Shown here: positions 1 through 9,091 of the stretch, piece after piece
How the letters are laid out: each line of letters opens with the position of its first letter
Numbering within the stretch: position 1 is the stretch's first letter
From: Tabrizicola sp.
GTDB lineage: Bacteria > Pseudomonadota > Alphaproteobacteria > Rhodobacterales > Rhodobacteraceae
Length of the DNA: 64,000 nucleotides
Direction of reading: 5' to 3'
Assembly (NCBI RefSeq): GCF_030694085.1
Contig: NZ_JAUXZE010000035.1
Span: 124,001-188,000, forward strand
Notes under the pieces: generated by a model
The model's database searches: none
What the model was told of the DNA's origin: nothing
Seen by the model: only the letters and a program-made list of their open reading frames with translations
Position numbers and translations under genes: made by a program

Positions 1-1
1 C

Positions 2-259
2 TATATCCACGAACGCGTGGTGGACTGGCAGGAGGGGCGGTCCTACCGGATCGAGGTCTTCGGCGGCACGATGCCGATGGACAACATCACCGCCGAACTG
101 GCCGTCGCGCCGGAACCGCAAGGGTCGACCCTGCGCATGACCATGACCTACAGCCCGCGCTGGGGCCTATTCGGCCAACTGATCGACCCGGTCCTCTTGC
201 GCCCGATGATGCGTCACACGATGCGCAAGGTGATCGGCGGGCTGGCGGCCAAGGCCTGA
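2..259 (+). CDS. SRPBCC-family protein, C-terminal fragment
   Basis: The frame is open from the window edge, so the true start lies outside. The visible 85 or so residues end in a pattern typical of polyketide-cyclase/START-like (SRPBCC) proteins: alternating beta strands (YRIEVFGG, TLRMTMTYS) followed by a C-terminal amphipathic helix carrying MMRHTMRKVIGGL. That helix normally closes over the ligand cavity. No catalytic residues can be read from this part. The family call rests on overall pattern, so a specific function cannot be given. It is followed after 23 bases by the convergent Hint gene. Confidence 0.6.
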   Translation, partial: YIHERVVDWQEGRSYRIEVFGGTMPMDNITAELAVAPEPQGSTLRMTMTYSPRWGLFGQLIDPVLLRPMMRHTMRKVIGGLAAKA

Positions 260-282
260 CCTGCGGCCTGCCCCGGCTCAAC

Positions 283-1368
283 TCAGGCTGCGTGTGACAG
301 GGAAAGCTCGGCCACGGCAACCGGCTCGATAAGCGGCTTGCGGTTCCGGCCATGCCGCTCGGCAAGTTTGCGCCCCTCGCGGCCCGTGACCAACTGCCGC
401 GCCGGGGTTGGCAGGCCGCAATGCGCCCCGGGGCGGGACGTGAGCGTCAGCACCTCTGTCCGGGCGCCAGGGGCCAGGCCCAGCAGCGCCTGCGGGCCAA
501 GAAACAGGCTTTCGCAGGGCAGACCGTTCGCGGTCACGATCTCGTGCCGGTCGAAGAGCAGATGAAAATACTCCGCCCCCGCATCGGGCAGCACCATGTC
601 GATCCCCGGCAAGTCCAGCAGGTGCCGGACAGCCACCAGAACCTCCTCGGCACCCAGCATCCGTTCGGCGATGCGCGATCGGACGAGCACGCGATGCTGC
701 GGCGAAAGTGTGATATCCGTCGCGGGCATCCCCGACCCGAAAGCGCCGGGCGAGACGCGGATCGGGCGCAGCCGCGCCTCTGCGGCAAGCTCGGCCCGCG
801 TCAGGCTGCGCGACCCTACCCACAGGACCGGACGCAAGCCATGGTCGGCCGTCCAGACCAGATCGCCCGCCTGCAGGGTTTCGATCGGCCGCAGTCCTTG
901 CTCGGTGCAAAGCAAGGTCCCGCGGGTGAAACAGACCGTGTTCACCTGATCGTTGCGGGTCGAGATGATCGCCGCATCGCTGCCTGCGACATTGGTCAGC
1001 GCCCCGGTCTTGATCGACTGCACGTCGATCGCGCCATACTTGTCGTTCGGCACGGCGAAATGCCGCACAGTTCCGCCCGACGAAACGGTCAGGAACACCA
1101 CGTCCAGATTGGATTCGGACCCCGGAACAAAGGTGCGTGTCGTCCCGTCGCCAAGGGTGAAGCTGCCAGTGCTGTCGGGTTCGCGGATCGCGTCGATCCG
1201 ATAGACAACGCCTGCAATCTGGATCGTGTCGCCGATGTCGAACTCACCATCGTCAAGTGACTGGCCAGAGACATTGTCGACCACGCCCAGAAGATTGCCA
1301 TTGTCGAAGGAATAGGTGGTGTTCGGGCTGACCGAGGCGATCTCGATAAAGTCGTGCAATGTCGCCAT
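283..1368 (-). CDS. Hint (hedgehog/intein) domain protein
   Basis: A 361-residue protein starting at MATLHDF; an upstream in-frame extension to 1440 exists but looks non-coding. Residues 1-140 are beta-rich and acidic, with no recognised domain. Residue 146 is the Cys of a CFTRGTLL block, followed by IETLQAGDLVWTADHG and VLWVGSR, then LSPQHRVLV. These are the N-terminal and histidine-containing blocks of the Hint fold, which in hedgehog and inteins carries out N-S acyl shift and autocleavage. In Rhodobacteraceae such proteins are frequent and often secreted without a classical signal peptide. Whether this one self-processes cannot be seen. No strong ribosome site precedes the ATG, so the start is uncertain. 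Confidence 0.8.
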   Translation of the reverse strand: MATLHDFIEIASVSPNTTYSFDNGNLLGVVDNVSGQSLDDGEFDIGDTIQIAGVVYRIDAIREPDSTGSFTLGDGTTRTFVPGSESNLDVVFLTVSSGGTVRHFAVPNDKYGAIDVQSIKTGALTNVAGSDAAIISTRNDQVNTVCFTRGTLLCTEQGLRPIETLQAGDLVWTADHGLRPVLWVGSRSLTRAELAAEARLRPIRVSPGAFGSGMPATDITLSPQHRVLVRSRIAERMLGAEEVLVAVRHLLDLPGIDMVLPDAGAEYFHLLFDRHEIVTANGLPCESLFLGPQALLGLAPGARTEVLTLTSRPGAHCGLPTPARQLVTGREGRKLAERHGRNRKPLIEPVAVAELSLSHAA

Positions 1369-1595
1369 GTCGGACCCGGACCCCCGAACCAATTCATCCT
1401 GCGACAGCCAGGCGAAGGGCGGACGGGGCGTCCGGCCCAAGGGCTGTCCTGGAAGTATGGCCGGATGCGACTACGATTCGGTTAATGCCGGGGCTTGGAC
1501 TGCGCGGCCCGCCCCCCTGGCACTCGTCGCGCCACCTGCGGACGCCAGCGGTCAACCTGCCGCGAAGGGATTGATTTCGATTGAAATTCGTCGCC

Positions 1596-3968
1596 TCAGA
1601 ACGGCACGTCGTCCACCTGATCGGCCGGGATCACCCACCGCGCGACGACCTTCTTCGACCCGGCCTGGTCGAACTCGATGTCCAGCTTGTCGCCCTCGAT
1701 CCCCATGATCTCGCCGTAGCCGAACTTCTGGTGGAAGACCCGGTCCCCGATCACGTAGGGAGAGACCGCCTCCATGTCGATCACCACATGCCGCGCCTCC
1801 TGCGGTTGCCGCATCGGGCGCGCGCCGGAATTCTCCTGGAGCCGTCGCCACCCCGGTGAGTTGTAGACGTCCGCCTTCGAAACCCGCTCCTCAAGGCTGG
1901 ACCCGAACCCCACCGAGGCCGCCGCCCCGAACCCGCCGCCATAAAGGCCGGGGGCCGTCAGCACCTCGACATGCTCAGCGGGCAGTTCGTCGATGAACCG
2001 CGAGGGCAGCTGCGACTGCCATTGCCCATAGACCCGGCGGTTCGACGCAAAGCTGATTGTGCAGAGCCGTTCGGCCCGGGTGATCCCCACATAGGCTAGC
2101 CGCCGCTCCTCCTCCAGCCCCTTCAGCCCGCTCTCGTCCATGCTGCGCTGGCTGGGGAACAGCCCATCCTCCCACCCCGGCAGGAAGACCACCGGAAATT
2201 CCAGCCCCTTGGCGGCGTGAAGGGTCATGATGGTGACCTTCTCCTCCGCCCCCTCGGTCTCGTTGTCCATGATGAGAGAGACGTGCTCCAGGAACCCCTG
2301 CAGATTGTCGAACTGCTCCAGCGCCTTCACCAGTTCCTTGAGGTTGTCCAGCCGCCCCGGCGCTTCCGGCGTCTTGTCGTTCTGCCACATCTCGGTGTAG
2401 CCGCTTTCGTCCAGAATCGTCTCGGCCAGGCGGATGTGATCGTACTCCGGGTGCAGCGTAGCCGTGTGCCAGCGGTCCACCCCATCGACAAAGGCCCGCA
2501 GTTGGGACGCGCCCTTGCCGCCGATTACACCCTTCGCCACGGCCTCGCGCGCTCCATCCAGCAGCGACACCCCCGCCCCCCGCGCCAGCACATTGATCTT
2601 GGACTGCGCCGTGTCGCCCAAGCCCCGCTTCGGCAGGTTCACCACCCGCTCGAACGCGAGATCATCCTCGGGAGAGACCGCCAGCCGGAAATAGGCCATC
2701 GCATCTCGGATTTCCTGGCGTTCGTAGAACCTTGGGCCGCCGATCACGCGGTACGGCAGGCCGATGGTCAGGAACCGGTCCTCGAAGGCACGCATCTGGT
2801 GGCTCGCCCGCACCAGGATCGCCTGGCGGTTCAGGTCCACGGGGTCCATCCCCCGGGTGCCGCGCTGGATCGCCTCGATCTCTTCCCCGATCCAGCGTGC
2901 CTCTTCCTCGCCGTCCCAATGGCCGATGAGGCGCACCTTCTCGCCCAGCGCCCCCGCCGTCCACAGCGTCTTGCCCAGCCGCCCGGCGTTCTTTGCAATC
3001 ACCCCCGAGGCGGCCGCAAGGATATGGCCGGTCGAGCGATAGTTCTGCTCCAGCCGAACCACCTGCGCGCCGGGAAAATCCTTTTCAAACCGCAGGATGT
3101 TGCCAACCTCGGCCCCGCGCCAGCCATAGATCGACTGGTCGTCGTCGCCCACGCAGCAGATGTTCTTGTGCGCCTGCGCCAGAAGCCGCAGCCACATATA
3201 CTGGCAGACGTTGGTGTCCTGATATTCATCGACAAGGATATAGCGGAACCAGCGCTGGTATTGTTGCAACACGTCCGGGTGGGTCTGGAAGATGGTCACG
3301 CAATGCAGCAGGAGGTCGCCGAAATCGGTCGCGTTCAGCGCCTTCAGCCGGTCCTGGTAGGCCGCATAAAGCTCGGTTCCCCGGTTGTTGTAGGCGCCCG
3401 CCTCAGAAGACGGGACCTTCTCTGGGACCCAGGCTCGGTTCTTCCAGCCGTCGATCAGGCCCGCCAGCATCCGCGCAGGCCAGCGCTTTTCGTCGATGTT
3501 GGCTGCAAGGATCAGTTGCTTCAGAAGCCGCAGTTGGTCGTCGGTATCAAGGATGGTGAAGTTCGGCTTCAGCCCGACCAGCTCGGCATGGCGGCGAAGG
3601 ATCTTGACCGACAGCGAATGGAACGTGCCCATCCAGGGCATCCCCTCGGCCACTTCGCCCAGCATGCGGCCCACGCGCAGCTTCATCTCGCGCGCAGCCT
3701 TGTTGGTGAAGGTGACGGCCAGAATCTCGTTCGGGCGGGCCTTGTGCTGGTTCAGCAAATGCACGATCCGGGTGGTAAGAGCCTTGGTCTTGCCCGTCCC
3801 CGCACCGGCCAGCATCAGGACCGGCCCGTCCAGTGCCAGGACGGCCGCGCGCTGCGCCGGGTTAAGGTCGTCCAGATACGGCGTTCCACGCGACGCCATC
3901 GCGCGCTGCGACAGTGGTACCGGCGCTGCGGCGGCCTCGAAGGCCTGATCTTCGTCCCAGGAGTTCAT
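1596..3968 (-). CDS. uvrD: UvrD/PcrA-type DNA helicase II
   Basis: A 790-residue superfamily 1A 3'-5' helicase, normal length for UvrD/PcrA. Motif I (AGAGTGKT) is at about residues 54-61, motif II is DEYQDT, motif III region is GDDDQSIYGWRGA, and the late motifs VTIMTLHAAKGLEFPVVF and LAYVGITRA are intact. The C-terminal end contains the Tudor-like RNA-polymerase-binding patch (DRVFHQKFGYGEIMG) before terminal VDDVPF. It unwinds DNA in nucleotide-excision and mismatch repair. The start at MNSWDEDQ was chosen because the upstream in-frame extension to 4250 has unrelated composition and would overlap the divergent pyc leader. UvrD and PcrA cannot be separated by eye. Confidence 0.93.
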   Translation of the reverse strand: MNSWDEDQAFEAAAAPVPLSQRAMASRGTPYLDDLNPAQRAAVLALDGPVLMLAGAGTGKTKALTTRIVHLLNQHKARPNEILAVTFTNKAAREMKLRVGRMLGEVAEGMPWMGTFHSLSVKILRRHAELVGLKPNFTILDTDDQLRLLKQLILAANIDEKRWPARMLAGLIDGWKNRAWVPEKVPSSEAGAYNNRGTELYAAYQDRLKALNATDFGDLLLHCVTIFQTHPDVLQQYQRWFRYILVDEYQDTNVCQYMWLRLLAQAHKNICCVGDDDQSIYGWRGAEVGNILRFEKDFPGAQVVRLEQNYRSTGHILAAASGVIAKNAGRLGKTLWTAGALGEKVRLIGHWDGEEEARWIGEEIEAIQRGTRGMDPVDLNRQAILVRASHQMRAFEDRFLTIGLPYRVIGGPRFYERQEIRDAMAYFRLAVSPEDDLAFERVVNLPKRGLGDTAQSKINVLARGAGVSLLDGAREAVAKGVIGGKGASQLRAFVDGVDRWHTATLHPEYDHIRLAETILDESGYTEMWQNDKTPEAPGRLDNLKELVKALEQFDNLQGFLEHVSLIMDNETEGAEEKVTIMTLHAAKGLEFPVVFLPGWEDGLFPSQRSMDESGLKGLEEERRLAYVGITRAERLCTISFASNRRVYGQWQSQLPSRFIDELPAEHVEVLTAPGLYGGGFGAAASVGFGSSLEERVSKADVYNSPGWRRLQENSGARPMRQPQEARHVVIDMEAVSPYVIGDRVFHQKFGYGEIMGIEGDKLDIEFDQAGSKKVVARWVIPADQVDDVPF

Positions 3969-4167
3969 CGCCGCAGTATATCGCGTTCGGCGCGGGGGGA
4001 AAGGCCCTGCGTTCCATGAATGTTCACGGGCTTTTCCCCGCAATGTTTGCGCTAACACAGAATTGCTGTATTCTGTCGTAAAACTGTCGGAAAGGGCGTC
4101 AAAGTCTCTTGCGCTGCAGCGCAGCACCCCTAATGTGCACACGTCCTGCTGCCTGGGGAGTGCCGCA

Positions 4168-7100
4168 ATGCCCGAGTTCAAGAAGATCCTTGTCGCCAAC
4201 CGCGGCGAGATCGCGATCCGCGTGATGCGAGCGGCCAACGAGATGGGCAAGAAGACCGTCGCGGTCTATGCCGAAGAGGACAAGCTCAGCCTCCATCGCT
4301 TCAAGGCGGATGAGGCGTACCGGATCGGCGAAGGTATGACCCCCGTGGGCGCCTATCTCTCGATCCCCGAAATCATCCGCGTCGCGCGGATGGCGGGGGC
4401 GGATGCGATCCACCCCGGCTATGGCCTGCTGTCCGAGAACCCCGATTTCGTCGATGCCTGCGACCAGGCCGGGATCACCTTCATCGGTCCGCGCGCCGAA
4501 ACCATGCGCGCCTTGGGCGACAAGGCCTCGGCCCGCCGCGTGGCGATGGAGGCCGGTGTCCCTGTCATCCCCGCAACCGAAGTGCTGGGCGAGGACATGG
4601 CCCTCATCAAGAAGCAGGCGGCGGAAGTCGGCTATCCCTTGATGCTGAAAGCCTCGTGGGGTGGGGGCGGTCGCGGGATGCGGCCGATCCTGAACGAGGA
4701 GGAGCTGGAGGGGAAAGTCCGCGAGGGTCGGCGCGAAGCGGAATCCGCCTTCGGCAACGGCGAAGGCTATCTGGAAAAGATGATCCTCCGCGCCCGCCAC
4801 GTCGAGGTGCAGATCCTTGGCGACAAGCAGGGCAACGTCTGGCACCTGTGGGAACGCGACTGCACCGTCCAGCGCCGCAACCAGAAGGTCGTCGAACGCG
4901 CCCCCGCGCCTTACCTGACGCAGGCCCAGCGCGAGGACGTCTGCGAGATGGCCAAGCGCATCTGCGCCTTCGTCAACTATGAATGTGCGGGCACGGTCGA
5001 GTTCCTGATGGATATGGACACCGAGCAGTTCTACTTCATCGAGGTGAACCCCCGCGTCCAGGTCGAACACACCGTCACCGAAGAGGTCACAGGGATCGAC
5101 ATCGTCCAGGCGCAGATCCTGATCGAGGAAGGCAAGTCCCTGCCCGAGGCGACCGGCGTGCCCTCCCAGGCCGAGGTCAAGCTGAACGGCCACGCGCTGC
5201 AGTGCCGGGTGACGACGGAAGACCCGCTCAACAATTTCATCCCGGACTATGGGCGACTGACCGCTTACCGCTCGGCCACCGGCAACGGCATCCGCCTCGA
5301 TGGCGGGACGGCCTATGCCGGGTCGGTGATCACGCGATACTACGACTCGCTCTTGGTCAAGGTCACGGCCCATGCCCAGACGCCCGAGAAAGCCATCGCC
5401 CGCATGGACCGCGCCCTGCGCGAATTCCGCATCCGGGGCGTGGCCACGAACATCGAGTTCGTGATCAACCTCCTGAAGCACCCGACCTTCCTGAACGACA
5501 CCTACACGACCAAGTTCATCGACACGACACCTGCCCTGTTCGCGTTCAAGAAGCGGCGCGACCGGGCGACCAAGATCCTGCTCTACATCGCCGACATCAC
5601 GGTGAACGGCCACCCGGAAACAGCGGGCCGTCCGAAGCCTCCGGCCGAGGCGAAGGCCCCGAAGCCGCCCGCACCGAAGGCGCAGCCATCGATGGGCACC
5701 CGGAACCTGTTGGAGCAGAAGGGCCCGCAGGCCGTCGCCGACTGGATGAAGGAACAGAAGAAGGTCTTGCTGACCGACACCACAATGCGCGATGGGCACC
5801 AGTCGCTTCTGGCGACCCGGATGCGGTCGATCGACATGATCAAGGTGGCCCCGGCCTATGCCGCGAACCTGCCGCAGCTTTTCTCCGTCGAGTGCTGGGG
5901 CGGCGCCACTTTCGACGTGGCTTACCGCTTCCTGCAGGAATGTCCCTGGCAGCGGCTGCGGGACCTGCGGGCGGCAATGCCGAACCTGATGACGCAGATG
6001 CTGCTGCGGGCGTCAAACGGGGTCGGCTACACGAACTACCCCGACAACGTGGTGCAGTCCTTCGTCAAGCAGGCCGCCAAGACCGGGGTCGATGTGTTCC
6101 GTGTCTTCGACAGCCTGAACTGGGTCGAGAACATGCGCGTCGCGATGGACGCGGTGCTGGAGGCGAACAAGGTCTGCGAAGGCACGATCTGCTACACCGG
6201 CGACCTGCTGGACCCGGCGCGGTCGAAGTATGACCTGAAGTACTACCTGGACCGCGCCAAGGAACTGAAGTTGGCAGGCGCCCATGTGCTTGGTCTGAAG
6301 GACATGGCGGGCCTGATGAAACCGGCCTCGGCCCGCATCCTGATCAAGACGCTGAAGCAGGAAATCGGATTGCCGATCCACTTTCACACCCACGACACCT
6401 CGGGCGCGGGGGCGGCGACAATCCTGGCGGCTTGCGATGCGGGCGTCGACGCCGTGGACGCGGCGATGGATGCCTTCAGCGGTGGGACCTCACAACCTTG
6501 CCTGGGTTCGATCGTGGAAGCTCTGCGGAACACCGACCGCGATACCGGCATCGACATCGCTGCGGTCCGACAGATTTCGGACTACTGGGAGAGCGTGCGC
6601 AAGCAGTACGCGGCTTTCGAGAGCGGCATCCCTGCCCCGGCATCAGAGGTCTACCTGCACGAGATGCCAGGCGGCCAGTTTACCAACCTCAAGGCCCAGG
6701 CCCGCAGTCTGGGACTGGAAGAGCGCTGGCACGAAGTCGCGCAGGCCTATGCGGATGCCAACCAGATGTTCGGCGACATCGTGAAGGTCACGCCGTCTTC
6801 GAAGGTCGTCGGCGACATGGCTCTCATGATGGTGGCGCAGGGCCTGACCCGCGCGCAGGTCGAGGACCCATCCGTCGACGTGGCATTCCCCGACAGCGTG
6901 GTGGACATGCTGAAGGGCAACCTCGGGCAACCGCATGGCGGCTGGCCGCAGGGCATCCTGAAAAAAGTGCTCAAGGGCGAGACACCCCTTACCGACCGGC
7001 CGGGCAAGACCCTGCCGCCGGTGGACCTTGAAGCGGTCCGCAAGAAGGTCTCGGAAGAGATGAACGGCATCACCGTGGATGACGAGGACCTGAACGGCTA

Positions 7101-7608
7101 CCTCATGTATCCAAAGGTCTTCCTGGACTACATGGGCCGCCACAAGCAGTACGGTCCGGTGCGGACGCTGCCGACCCGGGTCTTCTTCTATGGCATGCAG
7201 CCCGGCGACGAAGTGTCGCTGGAAATCGACCCCGGCAAGACACTGGAGATCCGCCTGCAGGCCGTGGGTGAGACCACTGAAGAAGGCGAGGTCAAGGTCT
7301 TCTTCGAGCTGAACGGCCAGCCTCGGGTAATCCGCGTCCCAAACCGGGCGATGGTAGCAAAGACCGCCGCTAGGCCGAAAGCGCAGGACGGCAATCCGGC
7401 CCATGTCGGTGCGCCGATGCCGGGAGCCGTTGCCTCGATCGCGGTGACGCTGGGCCAGAAAGTCCGGGCGGGTGACCTGCTCTTGAATATCGAGGCGATG
7501 AAGATGGAGACGGGCCTGCACTGCGACCGCGAGGCCACGGTCAAGGCGATCCACGTTCATCCGGGCAGCCAGATCGAAGCCAAGGACCTTCTGATCGAGC
7601 TGGAGTAA
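4168..7608 (+). CDS. pyc: Pyruvate carboxylase
   Basis: A full-length 1146-residue single-chain enzyme that carboxylates pyruvate to oxaloacetate (anaplerosis). Biotin carboxylase domain at about residues 1-450 begins FKKILVANRGEIAIRV, with the ATP-grasp Gly-rich loop SWGGGGRGMR and FIEVNPRVQVEHTVTE. The carboxyltransferase domain starts near residue 533 (TDTTMRDGHQSLLATRMR). The biotinyl-carrier domain carries EAMKMETG, with the acceptor Lys at residue 1112. GGGGAG-like Shine-Dalgarno bases lie 7 nt before the chosen ATG; an upstream frame from 4063 lacks such a site. It is transcribed divergently from uvrD across a 199-bp gap. Confidence 0.98.
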   Translation: MPEFKKILVANRGEIAIRVMRAANEMGKKTVAVYAEEDKLSLHRFKADEAYRIGEGMTPVGAYLSIPEIIRVARMAGADAIHPGYGLLSENPDFVDACDQAGITFIGPRAETMRALGDKASARRVAMEAGVPVIPATEVLGEDMALIKKQAAEVGYPLMLKASWGGGGRGMRPILNEEELEGKVREGRREAESAFGNGEGYLEKMILRARHVEVQILGDKQGNVWHLWERDCTVQRRNQKVVERAPAPYLTQAQREDVCEMAKRICAFVNYECAGTVEFLMDMDTEQFYFIEVNPRVQVEHTVTEEVTGIDIVQAQILIEEGKSLPEATGVPSQAEVKLNGHALQCRVTTEDPLNNFIPDYGRLTAYRSATGNGIRLDGGTAYAGSVITRYYDSLLVKVTAHAQTPEKAIARMDRALREFRIRGVATNIEFVINLLKHPTFLNDTYTTKFIDTTPALFAFKKRRDRATKILLYIADITVNGHPETAGRPKPPAEAKAPKPPAPKAQPSMGTRNLLEQKGPQAVADWMKEQKKVLLTDTTMRDGHQSLLATRMRSIDMIKVAPAYAANLPQLFSVECWGGATFDVAYRFLQECPWQRLRDLRAAMPNLMTQMLLRASNGVGYTNYPDNVVQSFVKQAAKTGVDVFRVFDSLNWVENMRVAMDAVLEANKVCEGTICYTGDLLDPARSKYDLKYYLDRAKELKLAGAHVLGLKDMAGLMKPASARILIKTLKQEIGLPIHFHTHDTSGAGAATILAACDAGVDAVDAAMDAFSGGTSQPCLGSIVEALRNTDRDTGIDIAAVRQISDYWESVRKQYAAFESGIPAPASEVYLHEMPGGQFTNLKAQARSLGLEERWHEVAQAYADANQMFGDIVKVTPSSKVVGDMALMMVAQGLTRAQVEDPSVDVAFPDSVVDMLKGNLGQPHGGWPQGILKKVLKGETPLTDRPGKTLPPVDLEAVRKKVSEEMNGITVDDEDLNGYLMYPKVFLDYMGRHKQYGPVRTLPTRVFFYGMQPGDEVSLEIDPGKTLEIRLQAVGETTEEGEVKVFFELNGQPRVIRVPNRAMVAKTAARPKAQDGNPAHVGAPMPGAVASIAVTLGQKVRAGDLLLNIEAMKMETGLHCDREATVKAIHVHPGSQIEAKDLLIELE

Positions 7609-7612
7609 AAGC

Positions 7613-7640
7613 GTAGGGTGGGCGATATCACCCACCCTAC
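7613..7640. repeat. REP-like palindrome, copy 1
   Basis: A 28-base near-perfect palindrome directly after the pyc stop. The outer 10-base arms GTAGGGTGGG and CCCACCCTAC are perfect, and the centre is GATATC with one mismatched pair around it. A perfect copy occurs at 58793-58820. It sits between the convergent ends of pyc and the CsbD gene, so it could also act as a transcriptional barrier. Confidence 0.75.
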
Positions 7641-7649
7641 CCCTGCGCA

Positions 7650-7850
7650 TCAGTACCGCGAGAAGAAGTCGTCGACTTCGCGCTGCGCGTCTTCCTTGGT
7701 CTTGCCGTAGCGTTCCTGGATCATGCCGGCGAGCTTGTCCTTGTGGCCCTCGGCCTGGTCAAGCTCGTCATCGGTCAGTTTGCCCCACATGACCTTGGCT
7801 TCGCCCTTCAGTTGCTTCCACTTGCCGGCGATCTGGTCGTTGTTCATCAT
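7650..7850 (-). CDS. CsbD-family stress protein
   Basis: A 66-residue acidic, lysine-rich protein with the CsbD/YjbJ signature: NNDQIAGKWKQLKGEAK near the N terminus, then WGKLTDDELDQAEGHKDKL and GMIQERYGKTKEDAQREVD. In other bacteria these small four-helix proteins are induced by general stress and their molecular role is unknown. An AGGAG ribosome site lies 5 nt upstream of the first of two adjacent ATG codons. It is a single gene convergent with pyc. Confidence 0.93.
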   Translation of the reverse strand: MMNNDQIAGKWKQLKGEAKVMWGKLTDDELDQAEGHKDKLAGMIQERYGKTKEDAQREVDDFFSRY

Positions 7851-8104
7851 GGTTCTCCTGTCTGTCAGCCGCGCAGCAGGCGCGGCCCCTACCAGGGAAC
7901 GACGCCCGAACCGCGCAACGGTTCCAGAAATCCCGGCGAACAGGCGGAAGACTGCCGGTGGACGAGCATCGCCATGACCACGGGACGCGGGACCGGCGAC
8001 GAATGTTCAGCGTTTCAAGGATGATGCCGCTGCAGCGGACCAAAGCCAAAGCCCGTGGGCGGGGCCGCGGTGCAGAAATTTTCGCCCTGCTGTCACTTTC
8101 CCTC

Positions 8105-8131
8105 TTGCGGCCCCCCGCGCCTCTTTATAAA
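8105..8131 (+). promoter_or_regulatory. Possible promoter of tRNA-Gly
   Basis: TTGCGG at 8105-8110 and TATAAA at 8126-8131 are separated by 15 bases, about 20 bases upstream of the tRNA. The spacer is shorter than ideal. The rest of the 301-bp gap from 7851 shows no gene or other signal that can be supported. Confidence 0.4.
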
Positions 8132-8151
8132 TCCCCGCTTGTCCAGACGGT

Positions 8152-8226
8152 GCGGGCGTAGCTCAGGGGTAGAGCATAACCTTGCCAAGGTTAGGGTCGT
8201 GAGTTCGAATCTCATCGCCCGCTCCA
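8152..8226 (+). tRNA. tRNA-Gly (GCC)
   Basis: A complete 75-nt cloverleaf. Acceptor arms are GCGGGCG and CGCCCGC, the D arm is GCTC/GAGC, and the anticodon stem TAACC/GGTTA presents loop TTGCCAA with anticodon GCC. The T arm GTGAG/CTCAT encloses TTCGAAT. Discriminator T and an encoded CCA follow. Confidence 0.98.
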
Positions 8227-8239
8227 ACTGGATCAGACG

Positions 8240-8270
8240 AGGGGCCCCTTGTGGGCCCCTTTGTCGTTTA
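8240..8270 (+). terminator. Terminator after tRNA-Gly
   Basis: Eight-base perfect arms AGGGGCCC and GGGCCCCT enclose a CTTGT loop, followed by a T-rich tail (TTGTCGTTT). The position 14 bases after the tRNA fits a Rho-independent terminator. It may also stop the convergent BY-kinase operon. Confidence 0.75.
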
Positions 8271-8278
8271 CCGGCGCC

Positions 8279-9085
8279 CTATTCGGGATAGGTCAGCGAC
8301 TCTTCCTGCTCCATGTGCCGGCACTTGTTCAGCACCACCCCAAGGACCTGAGTCCGTTTGGCAAGGTCCTTGCCGCATTTGTCGATCTCCGAAACCGTGC
8401 TTTCGTCCGCGGCTGCAACCATCAGGGCACAGTCCACCTGGTCCAGGAACGAGATCGCATCGTCACTGACAAGAACCGGCGACAGGTCGAAAAGCACCAC
8501 GTCGGGACGCAGTTGGGTCTCGATCTCGTCGATCATGTCGGCGGTACGGGCGGCGGAAAGCAGTTCGGCCGGGTTCTCCTTCGGCAATGCGCTGAGCGCA
8601 AAGGCGAGGTTCGGGCCGGCGCGACGGATCTGGGTGTAGTCGATCTTCCCTTCGGCCAGCATGCCGGCGAAATTCTGTTCAGACCCCACGCCCAGCATAC
8701 GGATAAGGGACGGATGCCGCAGGTCCAGTTCGATAACCAGGACCCTCGTATCTGCCAGGCGCGCCAGGCTGAAGGCAAGGTTGGCGGCCACCGTGGACTT
8801 GCCGCACCCCGGCGTGGGCGAAGTGATCGCAACGCGGGTCCAGCCGTTGGTGCGCAAGGTCCGCAGCAGGTTCGTCCGCATGACATCGAAACTGGACGCA
8901 TTGGGTCCAGGGTGCATGGCCACGATCCGGTTGCGCTCCAGGTGGCCGGGGTTGAGCTTCAGCTCGGCCAGGCCAGGCCAGGGACCGCTCTCGGTCGACT
9001 TCTTCCCGGTGGTCGGGTTCGTGCCCTGCAGCTTGCGGTCACGCGCAGAACGCGCCTTGGCGAGGGCGGATTGTATCCGTTCCAT
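8279..9085 (-). CDS. CpsD/CapB-type tyrosine kinase (BY-kinase domain)
   Basis: A 268-residue cytoplasmic P-loop ATPase of the bacterial tyrosine-kinase/chromosome-partitioning fold. The Walker A motif SPTPGCGKST is at residues 89-98, Walker A' is VLVIELDLRHPS and Walker B is VVLFDLSPVLVSDD. Such kinases pair with a Wzz-type co-polymerase and control polysaccharide chain length. The upstream neighbour, 6 bases away, is that partner. The protein ends SLTYPE and has no C-terminal tyrosine cluster, so the usual autophosphorylation tail is reduced to at most one Tyr. It is the last gene of a three-gene operon. Confidence 0.92.
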   Translation of the reverse strand: MERIQSALAKARSARDRKLQGTNPTTGKKSTESGPWPGLAELKLNPGHLERNRIVAMHPGPNASSFDVMRTNLLRTLRTNGWTRVAITSPTPGCGKSTVAANLAFSLARLADTRVLVIELDLRHPSLIRMLGVGSEQNFAGMLAEGKIDYTQIRRAGPNLAFALSALPKENPAELLSAARTADMIDEIETQLRPDVVLFDLSPVLVSDDAISFLDQVDCALMVAAADESTVSEIDKCGKDLAKRTQVLGVVLNKCRHMEQEESLTYPE

Positions 9086-9091
9086 GTCAGC

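Noticed and set aside
3968..4250. Upstream extension of the helicase gene
   Set aside because: Composition is unlike UvrD N termini and it would overlap the pyc leader; the MNSWDEDQ start fits.
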